64,000 nucleotides of DNA, taken from the NCBI RefSeq assembly GCF_008085915.1, contig NZ_VSJK01000001.1, forward strand, positions 248,001 through 312,000, read 5' to 3'. Both the position numbers and the translations under genes were made by a program. This document shows, piece after piece, positions 42,480 to 51,199 of this stretch. The stretch is from Oceaniovalibus sp. ACAM 378. GTDB lineage: Bacteria; Pseudomonadota; Alphaproteobacteria; Rhodobacterales; Rhodobacteraceae. The notes under the pieces are model-generated. The model saw nothing but the letters and a program-made list of their open reading frames with translations, was not told the DNA's origin and ran no database searches. How positions within the stretch are numbered: position 1 is the stretch's first letter; the number at the start of each line of letters is the position of its first letter.

Positions 42480-44271
42480 CGTCAAACCCCGCCCTGAATG
42501 CCGCCGACAGTTGCGGATCAAGTGGCAGGCGCAGCGTCAGACCCGCATCCGCCGCGACCCGGGCAAAGGCATCAAGCTCACTGTGCCGTTCGCTCCACAA
42601 CAGTCCGGTCAGAATAATGGTATGTGGAATATGAGCTTGCATGATGTTCTTCAAGTGATCTGGGGTGATCGCCGCATCGCCGATCACCAACAGATCGGGA
42701 CGGATGGCAGCCATGTCGGCAATGCCTCCCTGTACCGGTAACTCAATGCCATTGTAGCGCAGGATCATCCGCACTGCATCCTGCCAGCCCGGATCGCTCT
42801 GCACCAGTGTGATCTCAGCATCGGGGCGGACGCGCATCACTTGCCCGGCCAGAAACCCCGTGGTCGCGCCCAGTTCAAGATACCGTGCCCCGCGCCCGAG
42901 CAGCGCCGCAGCATTGCGCGCCAGATTCCGGTCGTATTTGCCTGCCTCGATGCTCAGTAATGCGGGCGGCGTGAAAATGCGCGGATCGGCGGGCAGGCTC
43001 AGAGCGTGGTTCGCGTGCCATTCAAGCGGCACCTCCGCAGAGGTATCGACCGCACCCCGTACCAGATTGTCGAGAGGCAATACCACGCGGTCCTGCGGCG
43101 GTTTCGCCTGTTGTTGCAGGCGCTTGTCACCGGTCCGTTTTTCGACATCGCCCATCTTTGTGGCGATTCCGGCGGGGTCGCGCGCCTTGGGCGGTTTTGC
43201 CTCGACCTGTGAGATAGGCACTGCGGAGGCGATGGAAAGTTTCTGAGCGAATTCCGCATATTCCGATGTGGACTTAAAGCTTTTCAGCCGCGCCTCGGCC
43301 CGCTCAAGTGCCGCAAAGTGCAGCCGGTTCAGGGCTTGGTCACTCAACAATCCCGCCACAATCTCACTCCGCCGCGCCGAATATCGCAGCATGGTGTCGT
43401 CACGCACTTCATTGCGATCCTGCAGTGACCAATAGTCATCGTTGTACTTGTCGGCCTTGTTGTTGACGTTGCCGCGAAACTTGCGGATCGCATAGGAATC
43501 CACTGATTTCACAGCGTAATGATTGATCTGCGCCCAGTCATACCCGATGGTCCGCACGATCGAGCGCCAGCCGCGAAACTTGAAATATTCCTCCATCTCG
43601 CGACCTGACCCGTTCAGCCATATGACGGTCTCGGGAAATCCGGTGTCGAGAACCTTGTTTTTCAACTTGGGGCGGTGAATGCCAAGGTTCCACTTGTCGG
43701 GATCGAACTGAAACAGCGTTTTGACCCCCCAGCCCTTGTTCCACATCTGCGGCGCGGCCATCAGATATTGCTCGCTGACCGGATCGCGCGACCAGTTGAC
43801 CACCCCGCCCGAACCGAAAATCCGCCAGGTGATGACCATGCCGTTGGCCCCCGCGGCCTTGATCCCGTCGATCAAGGTGTCGAGCGTGCCGCCACCCGGG
43901 CGGATGCACAGAAATTCGTCGGCATCGAACACCATGATCCAGTCGCTGTTGCCGACCTCGGGTTCGTTTTGCGCATATTTCAGCGCCGATGGCTGGGGTT
44001 TCATCCCCTCGGGAATATCGTTGCGGCGATGCTGCACCAGCCCCAATTCCTGCAGCCGGATCAGCATGTCGTCGGTGCCATCGCTACAATCATTCGTATA
44101 GACCACCAGATCGGTAAATCCGACGGCGATGTGATGGGCGACCCATTCCAGAAGGTACGGCCCTTCGTCCTTCATCATCGAGACGGCCGTCAGTTTGCCA
44201 TGGCGGCTGACGTTTTTCTGCGGAATACCCGGCTTTTGCCCGGTGTCACTTATCTTCCGGTTTGCGTTCAC
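42472..44271 (-). CDS. glycosyltransferase 2 fused to a methyltransferase-like C-terminal domain
   Basis: About 600 residues. The N-terminal half is a GT2 enzyme (TAVSMMKDEGPYLLEWVAHH, SDGTDDMLIRLQELG, the DADE site in WIMVFDADEFLCIRPGG). The C-terminal part from about 400 on looks like a SAM-dependent methyltransferase fold (RYLELGATTGFLAGQVMRV near 485, then a PDLLVIGDAAITPDHL stretch), although the glycine motif is irregular. The frame opens with ATG at 44325. I prefer GTG at 44271 because the first 18 codons fall in an intergenic GAGTATTTTT-type motif and AGGG lies three bases upstream. It starts the minus-strand arm of the glycan locus. Confidence 0.82.
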   Translation of the reverse strand: MNANRKISDTGQKPGIPQKNVSRHGKLTAVSMMKDEGPYLLEWVAHHIAVGFTDLVVYTNDCSDGTDDMLIRLQELGLVQHRRNDIPEGMKPQPSALKYAQNEPEVGNSDWIMVFDADEFLCIRPGGGTLDTLIDGIKAAGANGMVITWRIFGSGGVVNWSRDPVSEQYLMAAPQMWNKGWGVKTLFQFDPDKWNLGIHRPKLKNKVLDTGFPETVIWLNGSGREMEEYFKFRGWRSIVRTIGYDWAQINHYAVKSVDSYAIRKFRGNVNNKADKYNDDYWSLQDRNEVRDDTMLRYSARRSEIVAGLLSDQALNRLHFAALERAEARLKSFKSTSEYAEFAQKLSIASAVPISQVEAKPPKARDPAGIATKMGDVEKRTGDKRLQQQAKPPQDRVVLPLDNLVRGAVDTSAEVPLEWHANHALSLPADPRIFTPPALLSIEAGKYDRNLARNAAALLGRGARYLELGATTGFLAGQVMRVRPDAEITLVQSDPGWQDAVRMILRYNGIELPVQGGIADMAAIRPDLLVIGDAAITPDHLKNIMQAHIPHTIILTGLLWSERHSELDAFARVAADAGLTLRLPLDPQLSAAFRAGFDDA

Positions 44272-44476
44272 TTGCCCTGCCCCGAGTATTTTTGATTTTC
44301 CCGATCTTCGCCGCGAAATCTTCACTTTTCTGAATTATACCCCGTGGTCAGTCACCCGCACAACTGCGGCGATCTGGACAGGGCGAATCGGCTCTGTCAT
44401 GTGTCGAAAATGGTAAAAACACGGGTAATGTTGCGAAATTATTTCCGCTTCACTATGCGTAGAACTTGAGGCAGGC

Positions 44477-45283
44477 ATGGACAGGCGACCCGTCGCGTCA
44501 CTTTGGATTGGCGATAAACTACAATACATCAATCAGTTATGCCTGATGTCCCATGTGCAGCAGGGGCACCCGACGACGCTGTATTGCACCGATAAAGTCA
44601 GCAATGTGCCCGATGGGGTAACGGTGCGACCCGCGACAGACATCATGACGATTCCGATGGATATTGTAGCTGAGACCAGCGCTTCGTTCCTGTCCAACGT
44701 GTTTCGCTATCGGATGATTCAGAAGACCGATGAAATATGGATCGATTGCGATGCATTCTGTCACAGACCGTTTCCTGACGAGATCGAACACATCTATGCC
44801 GGGCACGGAATGCGCGGCGCGCTGAACTGCGGTGTGGTCAAGATTCCGCAAACGGGGGCGTTGATCGAAGCGTTGCTGGACTATTACGACAACCTGCCGC
44901 CTGCTCCGCCATGGTTTAATGACCGCCAGAAACGCAGGCTGGCGCGGCAGGATGAATCCCTGCCGCACGCTGTCAGAATTTACCGCGCCGAACGCACCGC
45001 TTTTGGCCCGCAGGCGTTCACCTGGTTTGCACAACAGACTGGCGATTACGCCCGCGCGATGACTCCGGACGTGCTGTATCCCGTGCCGTTTCAGTTGAAC
45101 GATGTGTTCTTTGATCCGCATGGCAACGTAGAGGGCTGGTTCACCGACGATACCCTGTCGGTTCATCTTTATACCAACGGCACCCGGCCCTGGTGGCGCA
45201 AGAATGCGCCGCTGAAGAATTCATACGCATGGAGGATGTGCAAGCAGATCGGTGTGGATCCGAAACAGGCGCTGGAAGATTGA
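44477..45283 (+). CDS. glycosyltransferase with DxD-type motif
   Basis: A 268-residue protein resembling capsular/galactosyl-type transferases. It starts ASLWIGDKLQYINQLCLMSHVQQGH near residues 7-31. The WIDCDAFCHRP segment near 90-100 supplies a DxD metal site, and LNCGVVKIPQTGALIEALLDYYDN near 115-138 is the substrate-side helix. The C-terminal Trp-rich HLYTNGTRPWWRKN is consistent with nucleotide-sugar transferases of this group. GAGG lies five bases before the ATG. It leads the plus-strand arm, divergent from the GT2-methyltransferase fusion. Confidence 0.82.
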   Translation: MDRRPVASLWIGDKLQYINQLCLMSHVQQGHPTTLYCTDKVSNVPDGVTVRPATDIMTIPMDIVAETSASFLSNVFRYRMIQKTDEIWIDCDAFCHRPFPDEIEHIYAGHGMRGALNCGVVKIPQTGALIEALLDYYDNLPPAPPWFNDRQKRRLARQDESLPHAVRIYRAERTAFGPQAFTWFAQQTGDYARAMTPDVLYPVPFQLNDVFFDPHGNVEGWFTDDTLSVHLYTNGTRPWWRKNAPLKNSYAWRMCKQIGVDPKQALED

Positions 45284-46161
45284 TGAAACCACGCCTGACC
45301 TTCGTCTATATCGTCGAACCGCCTGAGTATCAGATTTTCGCCTGCACCCTGCTGGCCAGCATCCGCACGCAGTTTGGCGATGACGTGGCGGCGGTGGGAT
45401 ATTGCCCCGAACACCGGATGGACGAACTGCACCCAGCCGTGTTCAAGGCACACGAAATGCTGGGGGCCGAAATCCGTCCGATGCGAACACAGGGCATGTG
45501 GGACACCGAATATCCCCACGGAAACAAGATTATCGCCGCGATGCAGCCGCGCGATACCGAATTTTCGGCGTTTGTGGATTCCGACGTACTGTTCCTGGCT
45601 GAAAACAGCCCCGACAATCTGGTGAGGGACGGGCATGTGTCCTGTTCGGTCGCCGCCTCGATGACTTGGGCGGGGCAGGAAATCTGGGGGCCGATCCATG
45701 CCGCCTTCGACCTGCCAATCCCCGAGGAACGGATTGAATATATGCGCCGCCCGGTCGGCCCGGTGATCCCGTATTTCAGCGCCGGGCTGGTGGTGTTTCC
45801 CGAATCCGGCCCGCAGCGGTTTCCCGACATCTGGTACGACACGGCCCGCATCATCGACCGGATCGAAACGCTCGACAATCGCCGCCCCTACCTCGATCAG
45901 ATGAGCCTGCCTCTGGCCATTCGCCGCGCTGGTCTGAACTGGAATATCCTGCCCGAACAGCAACATTTCATCATGGGAGGCAAGCTGCGCGGCCAACCCC
46001 TGCCCGACGAGCCCAAGGTTTATACCGTGCATTACCGCCACAACGGGGTGTTGAAGGAATCCGGCCTTCTCGGGACCGCACGCGCAATGTTGCAGGACAA
46101 AACGGGCGTACCCTTTGTGCGCCGCCTGACCGAAGGCAACCTGCGGAAAAAAGTAGGCTGA
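45283..46161 (+). CDS. glycosyltransferase (paralogue of the 41.6-42.5 kb gene)
   Basis: A 292-residue putative GT-A transferase with TFVYIVEPPEYQIFACTLLASIR near 5-27, YPHGNKIIAAMQPRDTEFSAFVDSDVLFLAE near 73-103 containing the DSD metal site, and YFSAGLVVFPESGP near 165. The YPHGNK...DSD arrangement is shared with the minus-strand gene at 41.6-42.5 kb. Its ATG overlaps the upstream stop by one base (TGATG). The following frame starts on its own stop in the same way, which argues for a translated chain of genes. Confidence 0.85.
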   Translation: MKPRLTFVYIVEPPEYQIFACTLLASIRTQFGDDVAAVGYCPEHRMDELHPAVFKAHEMLGAEIRPMRTQGMWDTEYPHGNKIIAAMQPRDTEFSAFVDSDVLFLAENSPDNLVRDGHVSCSVAASMTWAGQEIWGPIHAAFDLPIPEERIEYMRRPVGPVIPYFSAGLVVFPESGPQRFPDIWYDTARIIDRIETLDNRRPYLDQMSLPLAIRRAGLNWNILPEQQHFIMGGKLRGQPLPDEPKVYTVHYRHNGVLKESGLLGTARAMLQDKTGVPFVRRLTEGNLRKKVG

Positions 46162-46571
46162 TGGGGATTTCGCTGATCCCCGGTCTGGTAATGGCCCGTC
46201 ATGCCGGGAACGCCCGTGGCGCAAGGAACGGTCTGATCCTCGGGCGGCTGAAGATCCACAAGCCTGAGCGGCGGAAGACACGGTTTCTGTCCCTGCTGAA
46301 CGCCAGTGACCACATCCTGCCGCGCGAGGATATCACCCAGAAACAAGGAGTTAACGCGGGCCGGACCCATCATTTTTGGGCGATACTTTCATCATGCGAG
46401 ATGATCGAGTTATCGGTGATCGCGCGCAAATCCGTCACCGTCGCCGACCCAACCGGCCAACCATGCGGCGGCGAGAGGTTTCTCGAGGTACCGCAAATGC
46501 TGCTATATGCCTGCGGCAAACCGTTAAACGCGCCCGCCTATGCACCACCGATACAGGGACACTATGTCTGA
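46161..46571 (+). CDS. hypothetical protein in the glycan locus
   Basis: A 136-residue frame with no recognised domain. It starts on the stop codon of the glycosyltransferase (TGATG) and its stop lies inside the start of the FkbM gene (ATGTCTGA). Third codon positions are mostly G or C in the first half, as in real genes here. The first third is basic (AGNARGARNGLILGRLKIHK), with two cysteines near the end. It may be a small accessory protein or a non-coding stretch; the coupling at both ends is the main support. Confidence 0.45.
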   Translation: MGISLIPGLVMARHAGNARGARNGLILGRLKIHKPERRKTRFLSLLNASDHILPREDITQKQGVNAGRTHHFWAILSSCEMIELSVIARKSVTVADPTGQPCGGERFLEVPQMLLYACGKPLNAPAYAPPIQGHYV

Positions 46572-47244
46572 CACACCCGATATTCCACAGAAATCAAAGG
46601 TCGAATTGCGAGCGGAAAAGCTCATCCGCAGGCAAAAACGCAATATGCGGAAGGCCTGGGCCGAAGGTTTCCTCTCGGGCATCTGCGCACAGTTGCGCCC
46701 GGGTGACACGGTGATGGATTGCGGCGCCAACATGGGCGTCGTGACCGCGCAACTGGCCGCGACTGGGGCAAATGTTCTGGCCTATGAACCCGATCCCTTT
46801 GCATTCGAACGGTTGACGGCGCGATTCGCCGACGTCCCAAATGTCACCCTGTTCAACGCCGCCGTCGCCGCCCTGCCCGGCACCGTGCGGCTGATGCGGG
46901 CCGAGAATTTCGATGCAAACCCCGAAGGAGCCTCGGTCAAATCGACGATTCTGGAGGGTGGACGGCAGATCAACGGGGACAGCGCGATCGAGGTTCAGGC
47001 ATTGTCATTTCCCGATCTGCTGGACGAATACGGACCTGTCGCCTTCGTCAAAATGGACATCGAAGGCGCCGAGCTCGACATCCTTGAAACCATGTTGGCG
47101 CGTGATCTGTTCGGGCAGGTGCGAACACTGGTCGCGGAAACTCATGAACGTAAATTCCGCGATCTGCGCCCGCGGTTTCACGCCCTGCGCACAGCGGTGA
47201 GCGAGCGGTTTTCACCGACCCATGTGAATCTCGACTGGATTTAA
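46564..47244 (+). CDS. FkbM-family SAM-dependent methyltransferase
   Basis: A 226-residue methyltransferase with the FkbM layout. It shows the SAM loop in GDTVMDCGANMGVVTAQLAATG near 44-65, the acidic ribose site in VLAYEPDPFAFERL near 68-81 and the family helix AFVKMDIEGAELDILETML near 161-179. Such enzymes O-methylate sugars in polysaccharides and lipids, which fits the neighbouring glycosyltransferases. The ATG at 46564 is preferred over the frame start at 46540, giving MSDTPDIPQ and an eight-base overlap with the upstream frame. Confidence 0.88.
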   Translation: MSDTPDIPQKSKVELRAEKLIRRQKRNMRKAWAEGFLSGICAQLRPGDTVMDCGANMGVVTAQLAATGANVLAYEPDPFAFERLTARFADVPNVTLFNAAVAALPGTVRLMRAENFDANPEGASVKSTILEGGRQINGDSAIEVQALSFPDLLDEYGPVAFVKMDIEGAELDILETMLARDLFGQVRTLVAETHERKFRDLRPRFHALRTAVSERFSPTHVNLDWI

Positions 47245-47416
47245 CACCGATTTTCCGCCGATTGCGCACCCAGGTTCGGCCATGATCCGCCGGTGCAGTC
47301 GGTTTCTTTCAACAGTTCGCGAAAAAACCATAATCTTGCACAAATCCTGTCTAATCACACGGTTAAGGTTACGACGAGCGATGTGACCCGGGGACGGCCA
47401 GAAAGGTGCAGCAACG

Positions 47417-48361
47417 ATGAAAGCCATGGACAAGATCGCGCCCGGCGAATTCGACGACGAGGATGATGACGATGATATGGACATCACATCGCTGGGTGAA
47501 TTCGCCTATCCGCTGAACGCCGACCATTTTATCCGGTTCAAGCGGCGCGGTGCCGCCATGATCATCAGTTTCGAAATCGAATCAGGGAATCAGCCGCTGG
47601 AATCACGCATGTCGCGGTTCGCGGATCTGGCCGAGGACATGAATTGGTCGTCGCTGACGTTGGTCTCCCGGGGTTTGACGTGGTTTCGCGCACCCGAGGT
47701 GATTCAGTTCTTCGATGCCCTGGTCGACGGTACGCTTCTGGACCAGTTTGATGATGTGCTGTTCTATGGTCAGGGGGCGGCCGGGCACGCCGCAATGTCC
47801 TTTGCGCTCACCGCGCCCGGCTCGCGGGTCATGGCGCTTGCGCCGCATTTCGGCTTTGGCATTCCGGGCGCGCCGCAGGATGACCGGTTCCAGCCCCCCG
47901 CAAACATCGATTTCAGCGCCCGCTATGCTCCCACGCCCGATAATCTGTCGGTGGTCAAGTCGGCGCTGCTGTTGCACGATCCGGCTGATGCCGCCGACAG
48001 GGCCCATGCCGCCGCTTTGGCCGCACCCACTGTAACGCCCCTGCTGTGTCGCCACATGGGATCACGGATCGAGGACGGCCTGAGCGAGTTGGGACTGCTT
48101 GAAGAATTGGTCGTGCGTGCCCTGGACGGTGATCTGGAAGAAACGTCGTTCTATCGCGCCCTGCGCGCCCGGCGCGACAATCCGGCCTGGTTGCGCCGTC
48201 TGATCGGTCGCCTGATCGACGCCGACCGCCCCGTTCTTGAGGCGTTGGCGGTGCGCAACGTGGCGCAGCGCACGGGACGGCATCGGTTCACCAAACGCTT
48301 TGAACAGATCAAGGACGAATTGGCGGCCAAGGGAGTTTCAATTCCCGAAAAGCGCGGTTAG
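47417..48361 (+). CDS. conserved acidic protein of unknown function
   Basis: A 314-residue cytoplasmic protein. The N-terminus is strikingly acidic (GEFDDEDDDDDMDITSLGEF, residues 10-29), followed by YPLNADHFIRFKRRGAAMII and an alpha/beta domain with GQGAAGHAAMSFALTAPGSRVMALAPHFG near 115-143. That segment resembles a hydrolase-like nucleophile elbow, but serine is replaced (GQGAAG). Relatives in Rhodobacterales are sometimes labelled phosphoadenosine phosphosulfate reductase, for which I see no motif. It stands alone after the glycan locus, so a link to surface polysaccharide is only possible. Confidence 0.82.
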   Translation: MKAMDKIAPGEFDDEDDDDDMDITSLGEFAYPLNADHFIRFKRRGAAMIISFEIESGNQPLESRMSRFADLAEDMNWSSLTLVSRGLTWFRAPEVIQFFDALVDGTLLDQFDDVLFYGQGAAGHAAMSFALTAPGSRVMALAPHFGFGIPGAPQDDRFQPPANIDFSARYAPTPDNLSVVKSALLLHDPADAADRAHAAALAAPTVTPLLCRHMGSRIEDGLSELGLLEELVVRALDGDLEETSFYRALRARRDNPAWLRRLIGRLIDADRPVLEALAVRNVAQRTGRHRFTKRFEQIKDELAAKGVSIPEKRG

Positions 48362-48712
48362 TCGAAAGCAGATATCCCTCCGACCTACCTGATTCTGCCC
48401 GCCCGATTCTACCCGCCTCATTCTGCGCACATGATTCTGTCTGCCGGTTTTTGTCCGCCTGATCGGGTGGTGCGAAAACAGGCGGGCTGCCGTCGTTTCA
48501 GCCCATCGCGGCGGCGGTGTTTTGCCACCGACTGCACCCGCCAAAGCAACAGCGCCGAACCGCGCACCCGTCACCGGAAAACATACAATCCTCCGCTTAA
48601 ACAACAGTTTTTGCGCGTTCGCGACACTTCTCGGCCCTGTTCCTGCAATACGCCTTGGACAGACGACGTTCTATCCACCCAGACCCGAAAATTGAAAACC
48701 GAAGGACCGATA
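48362..48712. other. 351-base intergenic region with a 14-bp minisatellite
   Basis: No gene is supported. The region contains five tandem 14-bp units at 48391-48460 and the upstream region of the lipoprotein gene. A plus frame from 48431 reads into the lipoprotein but lacks coding character before 48713. Confidence 0.6.
48391..48460 (+). repeat. five imperfect tandem 14-bp repeats
   Basis: Units start at 48391, 48405, 48419, 48433 and 48447. The first is GATTCTGCCCGCCC and the others differ at one to several positions (GATTCTACCCGCCT, CATTCTGCGCACAT, GATTCTGTCTGCCG, GTTTTTGTCCGCCT). A sixth degenerate unit may begin at 48461 (GATCGG). The 14-base period is not a multiple of three and the array is non-coding. 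Confidence 0.85.
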
Positions 48713-48880
48713 ATGAAGAAACTTATACCGCTTGGCCTACTCGCTTTGGCCGCCTGTGCAGAAACCTCGGGGGCCAGCGTGTCGCGCAGCGCGATGGCTG
48801 TCGAAGCCGCAAAAATCCCCGGCGTCTCGATTCAGCAAATCGGCGGTCGCACGGTGATTATCGGCCAGCCCGTGAACTGA
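48713..48880 (+). CDS. small lipoprotein
   Basis: A 55-residue protein with a lipoprotein signal: MKKLIPLGLLALAAC, where the lipobox LAAC gives Cys15 as the likely lipidated residue. The mature part of about 40 residues (AETSGASVSRSAMAVEAAKI, then PGVSIQQIGGRTVIIGQPVN) has no known domain. It is a stand-alone gene between two hairpin-bounded units. The outer or inner membrane fate cannot be told; residue +2 is Ala, so outer membrane by the common rule. Confidence 0.82.
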   Translation: MKKLIPLGLLALAACAETSGASVSRSAMAVEAAKIPGVSIQQIGGRTVIIGQPVN

Positions 48881-48890
48881 TCCATTAACA

Positions 48891-48926
48891 GTGAACCGCC
48901 GCGCGCGTTCCGCAGCGGCGGTTCAC
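48891..48926. terminator. strong hairpin between lipoprotein and DUF1127 genes
   Basis: GTGAACCGCCGC (48891-48902) and GCGGCGGTTCAC (48915-48926) form a perfect 12-bp stem with a 12-base loop. It lies 10 bases after the lipoprotein stop and 50 bases beyond the end of the convergent DUF1127 gene. No T-run is present. Confidence 0.65.
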
Positions 48927-48976
48927 AGATTGTAGCGGATGGAAATCACATCGTCAGAAGTAATGGCGGCGCAGGG

Positions 48977-49234
48977 TCAGCTCGCCAGAAGATCGCGATA
49001 GACATGATGCAGGATCCGGTCCCGCGTGATTCCCAGTTTGGCCAGTTCGCTGTCACTTGCGGCTTCCAGCTTGGCAATGCGAGTCTGGCGTATATCGAAT
49101 TCGCGCGCCGCAATATTCGCCTTTCCATAGGCGGTAACTATCATCATGAACCATGCTGCAACACGCCGGGCCGCTCCGGCCTCAACGTGGAACGTGGCGT
49201 TCGGAGAATGCGTATTCGTCTGTACCGTAGTCAT
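48977..49234 (-). CDS. DUF1127 family protein
   Basis: An 85-residue protein with the DUF1127 (YjiS-like) arginine-containing helix near the C-terminus, IRQTRIAKLEAASDSELAKLGITRDRI (positions about 48-74). DUF1127 proteins are small, basic, stress- or phosphate-related regulators in alphaproteobacteria, some acting on RNA. No membrane segment is convincing. The family often occurs in several copies per genome. It is convergent with the lipoprotein gene across a hairpin. Confidence 0.88.
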   Translation of the reverse strand: MTTVQTNTHSPNATFHVEAGAARRVAAWFMMIVTAYGKANIAAREFDIRQTRIAKLEAASDSELAKLGITRDRILHHVYRDLLAS

Positions 49235-49424
49235 TTTTTTGCCTTTTCGCGCTTTGGTCTGTCTTTGCTCGTTGCCTCCTAGATAGGGCCAAGTGGTAGC
49301 CTCTTGCAGGCTTGATTATGCAATGCTGCAATGCAGCAAACGCAGGGCAGGCAAACGATGCCGGAAAAACGCGCGGTCAATCAGCCGTGTTTGTGGCCGT
49401 ATATCCGGTTGAGACCGGGGGGTT

Positions 49425-49829
49425 TCAGCGGTCAGGCAGAAACAGGCGCAGTTCGGCGGACCGTGCGCGGGTTATCCGCGCCAGACATTCACCGGCAACC
49501 TGCCCCATCATCGAACCGCCCGCGACCAACTGCGATTCGGCTGCACAAGCGGCATCGCGATATACGATCCAGGCGCGCTGGGCGTCGCGCAACAGATCAG
49601 ACGCCGCAATGCCATTTGTACTGCCCAGACTGCGCGCCATATTCATCGCCAGCGGCCAGAGATCGTTCAGCATGACATCGGCTTCACGCCAATCCTGCGC
49701 GGCACAAAAGTTGAGATCCACCTGCGTTTGGGCCCGCGCACAATCAACGAACTGCGCGGATTGGGCGGTGGTCTGAGCCATAAGCGGCAGGGGCAAGATT
49801 GCCAGAACACAAAGCATGAATCGCATCAT
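49425..49829 (-). CDS. LprI-like (DUF1311) secreted protein
   Basis: A 134-residue exported protein with a signal peptide (MMRFMLCVLAILPLPLMAQ) and the lysozyme-inhibitor LprI/DUF1311 pattern. Visible are FVDCARAQTQVDLNFCAAQDWREADVMLNDLW near 27-58, then LRDAQRAWIVYRDAACAAE near 80-98 and a final cysteine in GECLARIT. The conserved cysteines probably form disulfides in the periplasm. Inhibition of lysozyme is known only for some relatives, so the function is inferred. Two ATG codons (49829 and 49826) are equally possible. Confidence 0.85.
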   Translation of the reverse strand: MMRFMLCVLAILPLPLMAQTTAQSAQFVDCARAQTQVDLNFCAAQDWREADVMLNDLWPLAMNMARSLGSTNGIAASDLLRDAQRAWIVYRDAACAAESQLVAGGSMMGQVAGECLARITRARSAELRLFLPDR

Positions 49830-50114
49830 CCGTCTCCATCCAAGGCGCGACAGGTGCTATTTCGGCCCTATGACGCCAGACCGGCGGACAGCACGATTCG
49901 CCATTTGAGGCCCGGGCCATGCCCCTTGCCAATGCCGTTGATCTTAACAAATCCGGGCAAAAGGAACAGCCGCACGGACTGCAATCACGGCACCGATCGA
50001 CGCCCACCGCCCGGTTGCAATATGACCGACGACAAGCGCACTGTTTCATATCCGAGCATCGGCAGATGAATTGCCCACTGGAAACCATGCGCGGTTCACA
50101 GTACGGACTGCGCC

Positions 50115-51152
50115 ATGGACAAGCTGACAATACGCCGCCCCGACGACATGCACCTGCACCTGCGCGATGGCGAAATGCTGCGCGCGGTGTTGCCCGAAAC
50201 CGCGCGGCATTTTAGCCGCGCTCTGGTGATGCCCAATCTTGTGCCCCCCGTGGTCACCGGGCGCGAGGCCACTGCATACCGTGACCGCATTCTTGCGGCC
50301 AAACCGCAGGGGTCGGATTTTCGCCCTCTGATGACGCTGTACCTGACCGAAGACACCGATGTGCATGACATGCGCGCGGCGTTCGAGTCCGGGCTGATCA
50401 CTGCGGTCAAACTGTATCCGGCGGGCGCGACGACAAATTCGGCCAGCGGCGTTGCGGATTTCACCAAGGTGAAACCGGTACTCGAGGAAATGGCCCGGAT
50501 CGGCCTGCCCCTCTGTGTGCACGGCGAGGTGACGGATCCCACCGTGGACATCTTCGACCGCGAAGCCGTTTTCATCGACCGCGTGCTTGATCCGATCCGC
50601 CGCGATGTTCCCGGTCTGCGCGTGGTGATGGAACATATCACGACATCCGACGCCGTAGCCTATGTGCGCGACGGGGGGGAAGATCTGGCCGCAACGATCA
50701 CGACGCACCATCTGGTCATCAACCGCAATCACATCCTGGCCGGGGGCATAAAGCCACATTATTATTGCCTGCCCGTGGCGAAACGGGAAACTCACCGGCT
50801 GGCTCTGGTCAGCGCCGCCATCTCGGGCGAGGCCGCATTCTTTCTCGGGACCGACAGCGCGCCACACGCGGATGCTGCAAAACTGTTGCCATGTGGCTGT
50901 GCGGGCTGTTTCACTGCGACCAATACAATGTCGGTCCTTGCCGAATTGTTCGAGTCCGAAGATGCGCTGGACCGGCTTGAGGGGTTCATCTCGGTATATG
51001 GCGCGGCGTTCTATCGTCTGCCGCCGAATGCGGGCACACTGACGCTGGTCAAGGGCGATCCGGTGACGTATCCGGCGTCGATCGCGGCGGGCGACGACTT
51101 CGTCACCGTTTTTGATCCGGATATGCCGCTGCACTGGCGTGTCGAGGACTGA
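50115..51152 (+). CDS. pyrC: dihydroorotase
   Basis: A 345-residue class II dihydroorotase closing carbamoyl-aspartate to dihydroorotate in pyrimidine synthesis. Metal ligands are visible in [16 protein letters not shown] near 7-22. The carboxylated lysine is in [18 protein letters not shown] near 97-114, and further histidines lie in LCVHGEVTD near 135 and [11 protein letters not shown] near 174. A late ASP-containing [11 protein letters not shown] near 245 gives the catalytic aspartate. It is 47 bases before pyrE, so the two form an operon for consecutive-pathway enzymes. Confidence 0.95.
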   Translation: MDKLTIRRPDDMHLHLRDGEMLRAVLPETARHFSRALVMPNLVPPVVTGREATAYRDRILAAKPQGSDFRPLMTLYLTEDTDVHDMRAAFESGLITAVKLYPAGATTNSASGVADFTKVKPVLEEMARIGLPLCVHGEVTDPTVDIFDREAVFIDRVLDPIRRDVPGLRVVMEHITTSDAVAYVRDGGEDLAATITTHHLVINRNHILAGGIKPHYYCLPVAKRETHRLALVSAAISGEAAFFLGTDSAPHADAAKLLPCGCAGCFTATNTMSVLAELFESEDALDRLEGFISVYGAAFYRLPPNAGTLTLVKGDPVTYPASIAAGDDFVTVFDPDMPLHWRVED

Positions 51153-51199
51153 CGCCCCCGACGGGGAAAATTTAGACCAAAGATGAAAGGTACGGCGCG

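Noticed and set aside
45169-46281. 370-residue open frame on the minus strand
   Set aside because: Antisense to a glycosyltransferase with a clear DSD motif and coupled neighbours.
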